A DNA stretch of 64,000 nucleotides from Rhizobium sp. CFBP 8762 (GTDB lineage: Bacteria; Pseudomonadota; Alphaproteobacteria; Rhizobiales; Rhizobiaceae): contig NZ_JACYUD010000003.1 of the NCBI RefSeq assembly GCF_014841565.1, positions 310,001 through 374,000 on the forward strand, in the 5' to 3' direction. Below, piece by piece: positions 42,568 through 51,194 of the stretch. Numbering within the stretch: the stretch's first letter is position 1; every line of letters begins with the position of its first letter. A program made the translations under genes and the position numbers. The notes beneath the pieces were generated by a model. That model worked only from the letters and a program-made list of their open reading frames with translations. It made no database searches and was not told where the DNA came from.

Positions 42568-43651
42568 GACAACCACGGCTGAAGCGCTCGACCTGCCGTT
42601 TTTGGAAGCAATCGACTTCCTGAAGTCGAAAACGGCAATCCCGACAACAAGCTGGCGCGACGTTTGGGATGCGGCGCATTCCAAGATGTTCATGGTCGCC
42701 GGGGCCAATACACAAGCGCTGGTCGATGGGTTCAAGGCCGAGATTGAGAAGGCGCTGATCACCGGCAGCACACAAGCTGATTTTGACAAGGGCTTTGATA
42801 GTCTCGTTAAAAAACATGGCTGGTCGTACAAGGGAGAACGCGGCTGGCGCACCCGCATCATTTTTGAAACGAATCTTCGCACCGCCCATGCAGCCGGACG
42901 CTATGCGCAGCTGACAAAGCCCGACACGCTGCAAGCGTTTCCGTACTGGCAGTACAATCATTCTGGCGCAAAACATCCCCGCCGCAATCACCTGGCATGG
43001 GATGGCAAGGTGTATTCGGCTGACGATCCGTTCTGGGACACGAACTATCCGCCGAACGGCTTTGGTTGCGGTTGCTTTGTCACACCGGTATCGCGCTCCG
43101 GCCTGTTACGGCTTGTCAAAAGTCGCCCCGATGTGGCACCCGATCTCGACCAGCTCGGCACGGATCAACCGCTCGGTGTCGATCCGTCATTTGCCTACAA
43201 TCCGGGCAAAGCCTGGCTTGCGCGCACGTTGCCTGGGCCGATTGCTATCAGTGCCGACGAGGCCCAGATCGCGGCCTTTGTCGTCTCTGCGCTGCGAGGC
43301 AAGCGGCTCGATGGAACCTGGACGCCGGTAGCGACAGCGAAAGACGAGATTGCCGCGCTCCTGAATGTGAAGCCTGAAACGGAAATCCGTCTGTCGGCCG
43401 ACACGATCCGCAGCCACGTCAAGCACGAGGTTGCCACGCCAGCGGCTTATGGCGTGTTGCCGAAATGGCTCGTTGAGAAAGGCAGGTTGATGCGCGATAA
43501 GCAGGGCCGATGGTCTTTTATTGGTGAATTTGACGGGCAGCTTTATCGAGCTGCAATCAAGGTCGTCCGTGCGAATGGGCATGATGAGATATATTTGACG
43601 TCCCTTCGCAGAACGAACATCAACCAAATCAAAAATCAGTTTGAAGAATGA
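42566..43651 (+). CDS. Mu F-like minor head protein with C-terminal nuclease-like domain
   Basis: A 361-residue head morphogenesis protein. The Mu F/SPP1 gp7 core is seen at residues 1-215, with RTRIIFETNLRTAHAAGRYA and NGFGCGCFVTPVS. Residues about 275-361 (SFIGEFDGQLYRAAIKVVRA, EIYLTSLRRTNINQI) look like the barnase-EndoU-ColicinE5-RelE-like nuclease tails found on such proteins. It helps start head assembly; the tail may enter the cell with DNA. Confidence 0.85.
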   Translation: MTTTAEALDLPFLEAIDFLKSKTAIPTTSWRDVWDAAHSKMFMVAGANTQALVDGFKAEIEKALITGSTQADFDKGFDSLVKKHGWSYKGERGWRTRIIFETNLRTAHAAGRYAQLTKPDTLQAFPYWQYNHSGAKHPRRNHLAWDGKVYSADDPFWDTNYPPNGFGCGCFVTPVSRSGLLRLVKSRPDVAPDLDQLGTDQPLGVDPSFAYNPGKAWLARTLPGPIAISADEAQIAAFVVSALRGKRLDGTWTPVATAKDEIAALLNVKPETEIRLSADTIRSHVKHEVATPAAYGVLPKWLVEKGRLMRDKQGRWSFIGEFDGQLYRAAIKVVRANGHDEIYLTSLRRTNINQIKNQFEE

Positions 43652-43760
43652 CGCGCCGGGGGGCCGGAAATGCCAATCCCAATCACCCTGAAGGGTGTGC
43701 TTCCTGCTCAGCGCGTCACAACCGAAAATATAGTTCCGATCCGTCCGAAAGGCAAATCTT

Positions 43761-44273
43761 ATGAGCGGTGCATCGATTTCAGTCACGACTGAGGTTTTGG
43801 ACGGCGATGTGCGCCGCGCTTTCACAAAGCTGCAACAGGCCATGGACGACACGACGCCCGTCATGGACGCGATCGGTGTCGGACTGGCGGGATCGACCCA
43901 TATGCGGTTTGTCACGCAGAGCGGCCCGGACGGTCAAGCCTGGCAGGCGCTCAATACTGACTATGCGCAGACCAAGCGCAACAGCCGCATCCTGACCGAA
44001 AGCGGGCGGTTGCGTGATAGTATCAACCGACAGGCTGGCAATGATTATGTTCGGGTCGGCACCAATGTGGTCTATGCTGCCATTCACCAGTTCGGCGGCA
44101 CCATCAAGCCAAAGACGGGAACGCATCTGCATTTTCGCATTGGCGGCCAATCGGTCATGGTCAAGAGCGTCACCTTGCCCGCCCGCCCCTTCCTCGGTAT
44201 ATCGACCGACGACACGACGATGATCGCCGAGACCGTTTACGATTTCCTCGAACGTCACGCGACACCGCGCTAA
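43761..44273 (+). CDS. Phage virion morphogenesis protein (Mu gpG)
   Basis: A 170-residue protein of the virion morphogenesis family. TLTESGRLRDS-like (RILTESGRLRDSINRQAGND) and VYAAIHQFGGTIKPKTGTHL, then LPARPFLGIS near the end are family marks. It joins tail to head or acts in tail completion. A gap of 109 bases separates it from the head gene; a 40-residue frame at 43670-43792 with GGCCGGAA upstream is possible but unsupported. Confidence 0.88.
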   Translation: MSGASISVTTEVLDGDVRRAFTKLQQAMDDTTPVMDAIGVGLAGSTHMRFVTQSGPDGQAWQALNTDYAQTKRNSRILTESGRLRDSINRQAGNDYVRVGTNVVYAAIHQFGGTIKPKTGTHLHFRIGGQSVMVKSVTLPARPFLGISTDDTTMIAETVYDFLERHATPR

Positions 44274-44274
44274 A

Positions 44275-44319
44275 GCATTTCCAGTAAAAGCGGCATCGCT
44301 TTTACGTCTGGACAATGCG
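44275..44319 (+). repeat. 45-bp palindromic repeat, copy 2 (prophage)
   Basis: From GCATTTCCAGTAAAAGC to CTGGACAATGCG. It differs from copy 3 (inverted, 47367-47411) at three of 45 positions. The hairpin arms are TAAAAGCG and CGCTTTTA. It lies between gpG and the protease gene. Confidence 0.8.
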
Positions 44320-44373
44320 TCGACACAAAATACCAGTTCGAGACCTCCCGTTTTAAAGATCGCCTGAAGTCCT

Positions 44374-44395
44374 GCCCGCCAGCGCGGGCATGATA
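44374..44395 (+). repeat. REP-like palindrome before the protease gene, copy 2
   Basis: GCCCGC-CAGC-GCGGGC followed by ATGATA, about 30 bases before the protease start codon. It shares the CCCGC-N4-GCGGGCATGA core with 36888-36909 and 59708-59727. Confidence 0.6.
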
Positions 44396-44425
44396 TTGCG
44401 ATGTTGCCTGTGGCAAACATGCCCC

Positions 44426-45511
44426 ATGAACATCGCTCTGAACGCCACAATCCGAACCCTTGAGACTGCCACGGCTGGCCCCACTGGCGGCACGCCGGAA
44501 TGGCTGCACCTTCTGCCTGCGCACGAGTTTTCCGGCGTCGATGGCCGTGGTCCGTATGCCGCGCCCGATGGTGCGGCCCTGGTCGAGCTGTTTAACCGCG
44601 AAGGCCGCAAGCTTGCCGTGGACGAAAACCATTCAACCGATCTTGCCGCCAAGCAGGGCCATTCCGCCCCGGCGCGTGGCTGGATTGTTGAGCTGCAAAC
44701 CCGTGACACCGGCCTTTGGGGCCGTGTCGAATGGACGGCTTCCGGCCGCGCACTCGTGGAAGACAAGGGCTATGGCTACCTGTCCCCGGTTTTCCACCAC
44801 ACGCAGGCAAAGCCCTACCGCGTGATCCGGCTTTTGCGCGTGGCGCTCACCAACGACCCGAACCTCCCTTTTCTCACATCGCTCCACACGAAAGGACAGA
44901 CGATGCTTGAAGCTCTTCGCAAGGCGCTCGGCCTTGACGAGACCGCAGACGAGGCAACCGTGATTGCAGCGGCCACGTCTGCTCATGCTGCAGTCAGCAG
45001 CCACGACGCCTTGATGGCCCGTATTGCCACCGCCGCAGGCGTTGCAACGGACGTAGACAGTGACGCTCTGGTCACCGCCATTCAGTCGCGCGCTGCAAGC
45101 GACAACAAGACCGATCCTGAAAAACAGGAACTGGTCGAGCAGATCATGGCGCTGCAAACAAGCGTTGCCCAGATCACCACGCAACACGCCAAGGAGAACG
45201 CTCTGCGCGTGATCGATGACGCCGTTGCCGCCTGCAAGATCGTGCCGGCACTGCGTGACCATATGATTGCCCGCCACATGAAGAACCCGACAGAGGTCGA
45301 GGCGGAAATCAAACTGTTGCCGTCGCTGAACGCTGGCGGGATCGGTGGGCGCAAGCCACCGGTTAACGACAATGGCACGCGTGGGGGCACGAATGGGGGC
45401 AAATCCAATGGCGGCGTTGACGAAGACGAAGCCAAGATCGCCGCGATGATGGGCATCGACCCTCAAGCCTTTGCAGACACAGCCAAGGCGCTGCACGGAA
45501 AGGATAGCTGA
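44426..45511 (+). CDS. Head protease with scaffold domain (Mu gpI)
   Basis: A 361-residue Mu I-like protease. The N-terminal part (WLHLLPAHEFSGVDGRGPYA, VDENHSTDLAAKQGHSAPAR, YLSPVFHH) is the peptidase that matures the prohead. The C-terminal part (from about residue 160) is the scaffold: alpha-helical, acidic, with a flexible Gly/Asn-rich stretch. ATG 44426 was chosen over a longer in-frame start because it matches the family start. Confidence 0.9.
   Translation: MNIALNATIRTLETATAGPTGGTPEWLHLLPAHEFSGVDGRGPYAAPDGAALVELFNREGRKLAVDENHSTDLAAKQGHSAPARGWIVELQTRDTGLWGRVEWTASGRALVEDKGYGYLSPVFHHTQAKPYRVIRLLRVALTNDPNLPFLTSLHTKGQTMLEALRKALGLDETADEATVIAAATSAHAAVSSHDALMARIATAAGVATDVDSDALVTAIQSRAASDNKTDPEKQELVEQIMALQTSVAQITTQHAKENALRVIDDAVAACKIVPALRDHMIARHMKNPTEVEAEIKLLPSLNAGGIGGRKPPVNDNGTRGGTNGGKSNGGVDEDEAKIAAMMGIDPQAFADTAKALHGKDS
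44903..45511 (+). CDS. Internal-start scaffold protein (Mu gpZ-like)
   Basis: ATG 44903 (MLEALRKALGLDE) has AAAGGA eight bases upstream, inside the protease gene and in frame. In Mu, the scaffold Z is made from an internal start of gene I. The 202-residue product would be the assembly core that is later digested. Confidence 0.6.
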   Translation: MLEALRKALGLDETADEATVIAAATSAHAAVSSHDALMARIATAAGVATDVDSDALVTAIQSRAASDNKTDPEKQELVEQIMALQTSVAQITTQHAKENALRVIDDAVAACKIVPALRDHMIARHMKNPTEVEAEIKLLPSLNAGGIGGRKPPVNDNGTRGGTNGGKSNGGVDEDEAKIAAMMGIDPQAFADTAKALHGKDS

Positions 45512-45512
45512 G

Positions 45513-45905
45513 ATGGTTGCCAGCAACGATCTGACTTATGTCGAGCGCAAGGGTGACGTGTTTGCCTACCCGGTTTTGGCCGGTGTGGTGATTTACGGCC
45601 GCGCCGCTGTCGGCATTACGGCCAATCGCGATGCAGTTCCTGCCGGTCACCCTCAAGCCGTCAAGCTCGTTGGTCTAGCCGAGGAGCGCGTTGACAATCG
45701 CGGTGGTGCAACGGGCGACCGGTTGGTGAATGCCAAGAAAAGCGTGTTTGCGATCCCGCTCACTGGCGCTACCGCCGCCAATATTGGCAGTCCAATTTAT
45801 GCCAGCGCCGACGACACGTTCACCCTGTCGAACGCGAACGGCGTCCTGCCGATCGGCATTCTCCACGCCATCGATAGCGACGGCATCTGGCTAAAAATCA
45901 CCTGA
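45513..45905 (+). CDS. Head decoration/DUF2190-like protein
   Basis: A 130-residue beta-rich protein: YVERKGDVFAYPVLAGVVIY, AVKLVGLAEERVDNRGGATG and GSPIYASADDTFTL resemble DUF2190 capsid cement proteins. It lies between the protease and the major head gene. ATG 45513 follows GGAAAGGA. Confidence 0.75.
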   Translation: MVASNDLTYVERKGDVFAYPVLAGVVIYGRAAVGITANRDAVPAGHPQAVKLVGLAEERVDNRGGATGDRLVNAKKSVFAIPLTGATAANIGSPIYASADDTFTLSNANGVLPIGILHAIDSDGIWLKIT

Positions 45906-45914
45906 GGAACCATC

Positions 45915-46808
45915 ATGGATATCAATTCTTCCACGCTGCGCGGAATCTACACCGGTCTATCGACTGCGTTCAATGTGCGCCTTGCCTCGACCCAGACCTA
46001 TTACAACACCGTGGCGATGACCGTTTCGTCCACCACCGCTATGAACGAATATCCACGTCTGGACGATCTGCCTGGTATTCGCGAATGGGTCGGCGAACGT
46101 CTGGTGCATCGCTTGTCGGCACAGACCTACGAGATCCGCAACCGCGAGTTTGAAAAGACGATTGCAGTCAAGCGTGCCCAGATCGAGGATGACCAGATCG
46201 GTATTTTCTCGCCGGTGGCCTCGCAGATCGGCCAGGACGCGGCCGAGTTTCCCGACCGGCTCGTCTTCCCGCTACTGAAGAAGGGCAACGTGACCGCCTG
46301 CTATGACGGGCAGTATTTCTTCGACACCGATCATCCGGGCTTCAACGAGGCCGGTTCAACAGTATCTGTTTCGAACTTTACCCCCGGCAATGGTCCGGCC
46401 TGGTATCTGATCGATGATACCCAGGTGCTGAAACCCATCGTCTATCAGACCCGCAAGCCCTTCAAGCTCGTGTCCTTCCAGGACGAGAAGGACGAAAGTG
46501 TGTGGCGGCGTGGGGAGTTCGAATGGGGCGTGGACGGGCGCTGCAATGCTGGCTTTGGCATGTGGCAACTGGCCCATATGTCGAAAGCGGCCTTAACGCC
46601 GGACAACTACGCAGCAGCGCGCACGGCCATGTCAACGATCCGCAAGCGAGACGGCGCGGCAATCAACATCCGCCCAACCAAACTGCTCGTTCCTCCCGCG
46701 CTGGCGGGCATTGCCCGCACCATCGTCAATGCGGAGCTCGTTGGCGGCGGCAACACCAACATCTGGGCAAAGTCTGCCGAGGTGGTCGAAATCCCCTATC
46801 TCGCTTGA
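45915..46808 (+). CDS. Major head protein (Mu gpT)
   Basis: A 297-residue Mu gpT-like capsid protein. Marks include LRGIYTGLSTAFN near the start, IREWVGERLVHRLSAQTYEI, YFFDTDHPG and NIWAKSAEVVEIPYLA at the end. It forms the icosahedral shell. Confidence 0.93.
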   Translation: MDINSSTLRGIYTGLSTAFNVRLASTQTYYNTVAMTVSSTTAMNEYPRLDDLPGIREWVGERLVHRLSAQTYEIRNREFEKTIAVKRAQIEDDQIGIFSPVASQIGQDAAEFPDRLVFPLLKKGNVTACYDGQYFFDTDHPGFNEAGSTVSVSNFTPGNGPAWYLIDDTQVLKPIVYQTRKPFKLVSFQDEKDESVWRRGEFEWGVDGRCNAGFGMWQLAHMSKAALTPDNYAAARTAMSTIRKRDGAAINIRPTKLLVPPALAGIARTIVNAELVGGGNTNIWAKSAEVVEIPYLA

Positions 46809-46924
46809 TCCTGAAACCTCACGCAAGACCCCGCCCGATCGTTGACCTTGGAACGATCAGGCGGACTTTCCCGAGCCGCCTTTGCGACGGTTCCGGCAAG
46901 TCCGCACAACGAGAAGGAACCGCC

Positions 46925-47341
46925 ATGAGCAAAATCCAGATTATCTGCACCAAGCCAGGCCTGCGCCGTGCCGGTGTCGAGCATCCCGCCGCAAAGGTCT
47001 ATGACGCCGATCACTGGTCGCACGAGGACATTGCAGCCTTCAAGGCCGATCCGGCCTTTATCGTCCAGCCCTATAGCGGCGTCGCCGATGACGTGAACAC
47101 CTCTGGTGACTTCGATGCGGCCGTCGCACGCGAGGTCAAACGGCAGGTTGAGGCCAAAAGCGCAGAGCTTCAAGCAGCCTTCAACACGGCTGTGAGGGAG
47201 GCTTGCGACGACAGGATTGACGAGGCCAGCCGCGAGATCGACCGCCTGAAGGCAGAACTGGGAGCAGCGAAGGCTGCCATCCTCACGCCCGAAACCCCGG
47301 ATGGTGAAAGCGAACCGCAGCCCGCGCCCAAGAAGAAGTAA
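46925..47341 (+). CDS. Mu gp35-like protein
   Basis: A 138-residue protein. The N-terminal 50 residues (QIICTKPGLRRAGVEHPAAK, VYDADHWSHEDIAAFKADP) form the HI1506-like domain; the rest is a helical, charged tail ending in Lys. It probably aids head completion. Role not proven. Confidence 0.8.
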   Translation: MSKIQIICTKPGLRRAGVEHPAAKVYDADHWSHEDIAAFKADPAFIVQPYSGVADDVNTSGDFDAAVAREVKRQVEAKSAELQAAFNTAVREACDDRIDEASREIDRLKAELGAAKAAILTPETPDGESEPQPAPKKK

Positions 47342-47366
47342 CGCAAGCCCACGCCCAATTATTTGT

Positions 47367-47411
47367 CGCATTGTCCAGACGTAAAAGCGATCACGCTTTT
47401 ACTGGACATGC
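47367..47411 (-). repeat. 45-bp palindromic repeat, copy 3 (prophage, inverted)
   Basis: GTCCAG, TAAAAGCG and CGCTTTTA, CTGGAC form nested hairpin arms. The inverted sequence matches copy 2 at 42 of 45 positions. It lies between gp35 and gp36. Confidence 0.8.
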
Positions 47412-47432
47412 TCGGGAGCCACAGGACCGACC

Positions 47433-47870
47433 ATGTACGCCAGTGTTTCAGACATGATTGCCCGTTTCGGCGAAACGCAGATCATCCGGCTTTCCCGGCC
47501 GGAAGATCGCACCGCGCAGGCCGTGGACGACGACAAGGTCAATCTGGCCTTGGCCGACGCATCAAGCCTGATCGACGGCTATGTGCGTGGCCGCTACCTC
47601 GTTCCGATTGCAACACCTCCGGCCGAGATCGTGCGCGCCGCCTGCATACTGGCGCGCTACGATCTGGCCCAGGGCGAGCACACAGACCCGAGCGAGGAAA
47701 TGGCAAAGGGGCGCAAGGACGTCATCACCTGGCTGGAACAGATCGCGCGCGAGATCATCCATCTCGACCTTCCAATAGCTTCGACGCACGGGACCGGTCA
47801 GGCTTCGTCGGGCCCGCGTGGGTCTGACCGGCCGCGCATTGTGACCCACGACACACTGGCAGGGTTTTGA
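47433..47870 (+). CDS. DUF1320 protein (Mu gp36)
   Basis: A 145-residue head-tail connector-type protein: MYASVSDMIARFGETQIIRL, VNLALADASSLIDGYVRGRY and ACILARYDL match DUF1320. It likely forms part of the neck. Confidence 0.9.
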   Translation: MYASVSDMIARFGETQIIRLSRPEDRTAQAVDDDKVNLALADASSLIDGYVRGRYLVPIATPPAEIVRAACILARYDLAQGEHTDPSEEMAKGRKDVITWLEQIAREIIHLDLPIASTHGTGQASSGPRGSDRPRIVTHDTLAGF

Positions 47871-47888
47871 GATGGGCAGGGTTTTGAC

Positions 47889-48503
47889 ATGACATTTCCC
47901 AACGCGCCCATCAGCCGCATGGAGCCTGCCATCATCGACCGGCTGCGGCTGGCCTTTCCAGAAAAGACGTTTGCCATTGAACGCGTTCCGCAAGTTATGA
48001 CGCTCAGCGAGTTTGACCGATGCGCCAAGCATACGCCGTTCATCGGGCTTGCCTGGACAGGCCTGCGTCCGGACACAAGCAGTGGCCGCGTTCTGAACGG
48101 GAAAATGCTGTGGCGTCTTATCCTGATCAACCGGGCGTCTAACAGCCTTGAAACCCGCTTCAAGGGCGACACCCGCGCCATCGGCCTCGACGCGATGGTC
48201 GAAGTCGCCGTGGTCCTGATGCAGGGCGCCGTCTTTAAGGACATTGGCTATGCCAGCGTCACGCTTGCCAACAGCCTGATCGCAGACGGCTGGAGCGACG
48301 ACAAGATTGCCATTGCCCAGGTTGATTTTGAAGTCAGCTTCTCAGTGACACCCGCCGTTCTCAACCTTCTGACACCTGACGAGTTCCGCGCGATCGGCGC
48401 GACTTGGATCGGCGCGACGGGGATCAGCGCGACAGGGCACATCGATCCGCACAGCCACGCCATTCACGACACCACAAATGTTCGAGATGAGAGGACATCA
48501 TGA
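47889..48503 (+). CDS. DUF1834 protein (Mu gp37)
   Basis: A 204-residue protein of the DUF1834 family (MEPAIIDRLRLAFPE, RRAW-like core MLWRLILINRASNSLETRFK). It acts in tail terminus or neck assembly. The stop overlaps the next start by ATGA. Confidence 0.86.
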   Translation: MTFPNAPISRMEPAIIDRLRLAFPEKTFAIERVPQVMTLSEFDRCAKHTPFIGLAWTGLRPDTSSGRVLNGKMLWRLILINRASNSLETRFKGDTRAIGLDAMVEVAVVLMQGAVFKDIGYASVTLANSLIADGWSDDKIAIAQVDFEVSFSVTPAVLNLLTPDEFRAIGATWIGATGISATGHIDPHSHAIHDTTNVRDERTS

Positions 48504-48709
48504 CGACAGTTTACAAACAGGCCGAAGGCCGCACGGTCCTACAGGAAGACGGCAGCGCGTGGCCGCAGGACGGCAGGGCCATCCCTGATACGCTTTTCTT
48601 CCGCCGCCGCGTTGCCGATGGCGATCTGGTGGAAACCCAACCCGAACAACCCGCACGCAAAGTGGCCAATGTGGCACCTGCCCCTGTAACGCATGAAGGA
48701 GCCAAATAA
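48500..48709 (+). CDS. DUF2635 protein (Mu gp38)
   Basis: A 69-residue protein: GRTVLQEDGSAWPQDGRAIP, FFRRRVADGDLV match DUF2635, always found just before the sheath gene of Mu-like phages. Function unknown. Confidence 0.88.
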   Translation: MTTVYKQAEGRTVLQEDGSAWPQDGRAIPDTLFFRRRVADGDLVETQPEQPARKVANVAPAPVTHEGAK

Positions 48710-50196
48710 TGGACTTCAACGAAATCGCCTATGACTGGTTGGAACCCGGCATTTTCATGGAAGTGCGGGCCAATTACCGCAATATGGGCCTCCTGCCCTA
48801 TCCGACAAAGGTTCTGATCGTCGGCCAAAAGCTTAGCCCCGGAACGTTGGCACCCGGCCAGATCATGGAGATTACCCGAGCCGAGCAGGCCATTGCGCTG
48901 TTTGGTCTTGGATCGATTGGAGCCGAACAGGTGGCCGCGTTTCGCAAGGCGAACGCGTCGTCTCCGCTGTTCGTTACCGCACTGCCAGACGCAGCCGGAG
49001 CGGTGAAAGCAAGCGGAACCTTTACGTTCTCGGGCGTGGCCCCACAAGCGTCCGTTCTGCGCTTCAAGGTGGCGGGCAAAGCCATCCGGTTCACCGCATT
49101 GCCGACCGATAGTGTAGCGGCCATGGCTGTCAAACTCGCAGCAAGCATCAATGCGGAGCCGTCGCTTGTCGTCACCGCTATCGCCAAGGACGCCGTCGTC
49201 ACTGTCACAGCCCGCAACGGCGGGGAAGTCGGCAATGATATCGATTTGCGTGTCGATGTCAGCGCGCAGCCGATCCCGAACGGATTGACGATTGCGGTGG
49301 CCCCGATGGCGGGCGGCGCTGGAAACCCAACCCTGCAAGGTGCGCTCGATCTCGTGACGAACTCGTGGTTCACGATGATCCAGCATCCGTGGTCCGATGT
49401 GACCAATATGGCAGCCTTCGCGCGCTTCCTGACGGACCGATACACCGCAACCGCCAAGCTCGACGTACATGGATTTGTCGCCAAGCGCGGCACCTATGGA
49501 CAACTGACCACGTTCGGCGCACTGACCAACTGCCCCTATCTGACGGCCATGGGTTTGAAGGCAAGTCCTACCAGCGCGTGGGTGTTGTCGGCTGCGGTCT
49601 GCGGGCTTGCCGCCTTCCACCTCACCAACGATCCGGCCCGCCAGTTGCGCTCGCTCGTCGTTCCCGGCGTGGACGCACCCGATGCAGCCGACCAGTTCAC
49701 CGAGGAAGAACAGAACCTGTTGCTGCGCACCGGCATCTCGACGTTCGATCATCTGGCCGACGGTGCAACCATCGTGTCGCGCCTGATCACCACCTATCGC
49801 GTGTCAAACCTTAACATCCCCGATCGCGCCTGGCTCGACATTATGGTGCCCGTCACCATGAGCCGCATTCGCTATGACTGGTCGTCCTATGTGGCGCTCT
49901 TGTACCCCCGTGCCAAACTCGTTGACGACGACGATCTGGGCGCGTTCGTCTCGCGCTCCGATAGCGGCGAGGATGCAGGCAGCGCCGTGGTAACGCCGGG
50001 CCGGATGCTGGCCTCCTGGGCGGCACGCTGCAAGCTATACGCGGAAAAGGTCTGGATCGAGGACGTGCAGCGCACCTTGAAGGAAAGTGTGTTTGCCCGG
50101 TCCAATGATGACCGCAACCGACTGGAAAGCCGCCAGCAGGTCCGCATTGTCGGCAACCTCATGGTGCTGGCCGGTTCGCTCGAGTTCCAAGTTTAA
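48709..50196 (+). CDS. Tail sheath protein (Mu gpL)
   Basis: A 495-residue contractile sheath protein: FMEVRANYRNMGLLPYPTKV, ALFGLGSIGAEQVAAFRKAN, a flexible middle and C-terminal NDDRNRLESRQQVRIVGNLM. It makes this a myovirus-like prophage. The start overlaps the gp38 stop (TAATG). Confidence 0.93.
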   Translation: MDFNEIAYDWLEPGIFMEVRANYRNMGLLPYPTKVLIVGQKLSPGTLAPGQIMEITRAEQAIALFGLGSIGAEQVAAFRKANASSPLFVTALPDAAGAVKASGTFTFSGVAPQASVLRFKVAGKAIRFTALPTDSVAAMAVKLAASINAEPSLVVTAIAKDAVVTVTARNGGEVGNDIDLRVDVSAQPIPNGLTIAVAPMAGGAGNPTLQGALDLVTNSWFTMIQHPWSDVTNMAAFARFLTDRYTATAKLDVHGFVAKRGTYGQLTTFGALTNCPYLTAMGLKASPTSAWVLSAAVCGLAAFHLTNDPARQLRSLVVPGVDAPDAADQFTEEEQNLLLRTGISTFDHLADGATIVSRLITTYRVSNLNIPDRAWLDIMVPVTMSRIRYDWSSYVALLYPRAKLVDDDDLGAFVSRSDSGEDAGSAVVTPGRMLASWAARCKLYAEKVWIEDVQRTLKESVFARSNDDRNRLESRQQVRIVGNLMVLAGSLEFQV

Positions 50197-50214
50197 CCAT
50201 AGGAGACCACGGTC

Positions 50215-50577
50215 ATGGCTCAAGTCTTGGGCATTGTCGATATCGTCTGGCAGGGACGAACCATTCCTGTCGAGAAGGGTGCCAAGTTCCGAACGGGCGG
50301 CATCAAAAACACTGCCGTCACCTATGGCCGCACTGTCGCGCGGGCGCAGGAGTTTCAAGGCTCGGAAGTCACGGCCACCACGCATCTGGAAAAAGGAATG
50401 CGCCTGTCGAGCCTTCTGACACCGGGCGATGGTGAATTGCAGGTGCGTTGTGACACCGGCCAGACCTTTGTCATCAACGGTGCTTTTCTGGTCGATGATC
50501 TACCCGAGGTCACCGGCGGTGAAGGCGGCAAGATCGAACTCAAATGGGCAGGCCCCGAAGCGGAGGAAATTCTCTAA
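50215..50577 (+). CDS. Tail tube protein (Mu gpM)
   Basis: A 120-residue beta-rich protein: VDIVWQGRTIPVEKGAKFRT, VTYGRTVARAQEFQGSEVTA, and LTPGDGELQV match the Mu tail tube family. It forms the inner tube within the sheath. Confidence 0.9.
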   Translation: MAQVLGIVDIVWQGRTIPVEKGAKFRTGGIKNTAVTYGRTVARAQEFQGSEVTATTHLEKGMRLSSLLTPGDGELQVRCDTGQTFVINGAFLVDDLPEVTGGEGGKIELKWAGPEAEEIL

Positions 50578-51065
50578 TGGCAAGTCGTACCACCACCTAC
50601 AGCCTTGATATCGATCTGGATGCGGAGCCGGATACCAGCGCAGTCTTGGCCGACACGATCGTTGTGGAAGACGGCCCTTTGCCGGGCGTTGCCAAGGCCG
50701 ATACCGATATCGTCAACGAGGATATCGACGCGCTCGACAAACTTCCCGACCATGCCGTGCGCAATCTCGACGGATCGGTCACGCTTCCCTTGCGCTTTCC
50801 TGTCACCATCAAAAGCCAGAAGGGCGGCAAGATTACCGAGCGCCGGTTTGAGCATCTGGTGTTTCACCGTCTGGTGGGTGCGGACCAGCGCGCGATTGCG
50901 GCGGTTGCCGACGAACATATGGCCCCTGTTTCCTTTGCCCGATCAACGCGGCTCAATCAGGCCATCATGAACGCCCTGTTTGACCGAATGGACGTCGCCG
51001 ACATCGCCAGCGGCGGTCAGGTGCTCAACCATTTTTTGACGAATGGCCCAACGACTGGCCGATAA
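50577..51065 (+). CDS. Tail assembly chaperone, zero-frame product (Mu gp41)
   Basis: A 162-residue protein of the tail assembly chaperone class (KLPDHAVRNLDGSVTLPLRF, RFEHLVFHRLVGADQRAIAA). It binds tape measure during assembly. Its 3' end carries the slippery site T TTT TTG at 51032-51038, nine codons before its stop. TAATG overlap with the tube gene. Confidence 0.85.
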   Translation: MASRTTTYSLDIDLDAEPDTSAVLADTIVVEDGPLPGVAKADTDIVNEDIDALDKLPDHAVRNLDGSVTLPLRFPVTIKSQKGGKITERRFEHLVFHRLVGADQRAIAAVADEHMAPVSFARSTRLNQAIMNALFDRMDVADIASGGQVLNHFLTNGPTTGR

Positions 51066-51193
51066 TTTTTGGCTGCCTCGCTGAGGCAGGCAGCTTTAGC
51101 GCAGCCGATCTCGACGGCTTCGATATCGCTCAAGCGCGGTTCTGGTGGAACTGCATCATGGCCTGGCGGCGCGCGGCAACCCCGGATGAGTAG
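51032..51193 (+). CDS. Frameshift extension of the tail chaperone (gp41')
   Basis: After a -1 shift on T TTT TTG (51032-51038) the frame continues FFDEWPNDWPIIFGCLAEAG, then FDIAQARFWWNCIMAW and stops at TAG 51191-51193. It has no start of its own. The Trp-rich, helical extension is typical of the long chaperone form made by Mu, lambda-like and related phages. The full product would be coded by 50577-51193. Confidence 0.75.
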   Translation, partial: FFDEWPNDWPIIFGCLAEAGSFSAADLDGFDIAQARFWWNCIMAWRRAATPDE

Positions 51194-51194
51194 A

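Noticed and set aside
43670-43792. Forty-residue frame between head and gpG genes
   Set aside because: A fair ribosome site exists, but no conservation can be judged and it overlaps the gpG start in another frame.
48511-49752. Minus-strand 413-residue frame opposite the sheath gene
   Set aside because: Composition is Arg/Gly/His-rich and it mirrors the sheath gene; no phage family fits.
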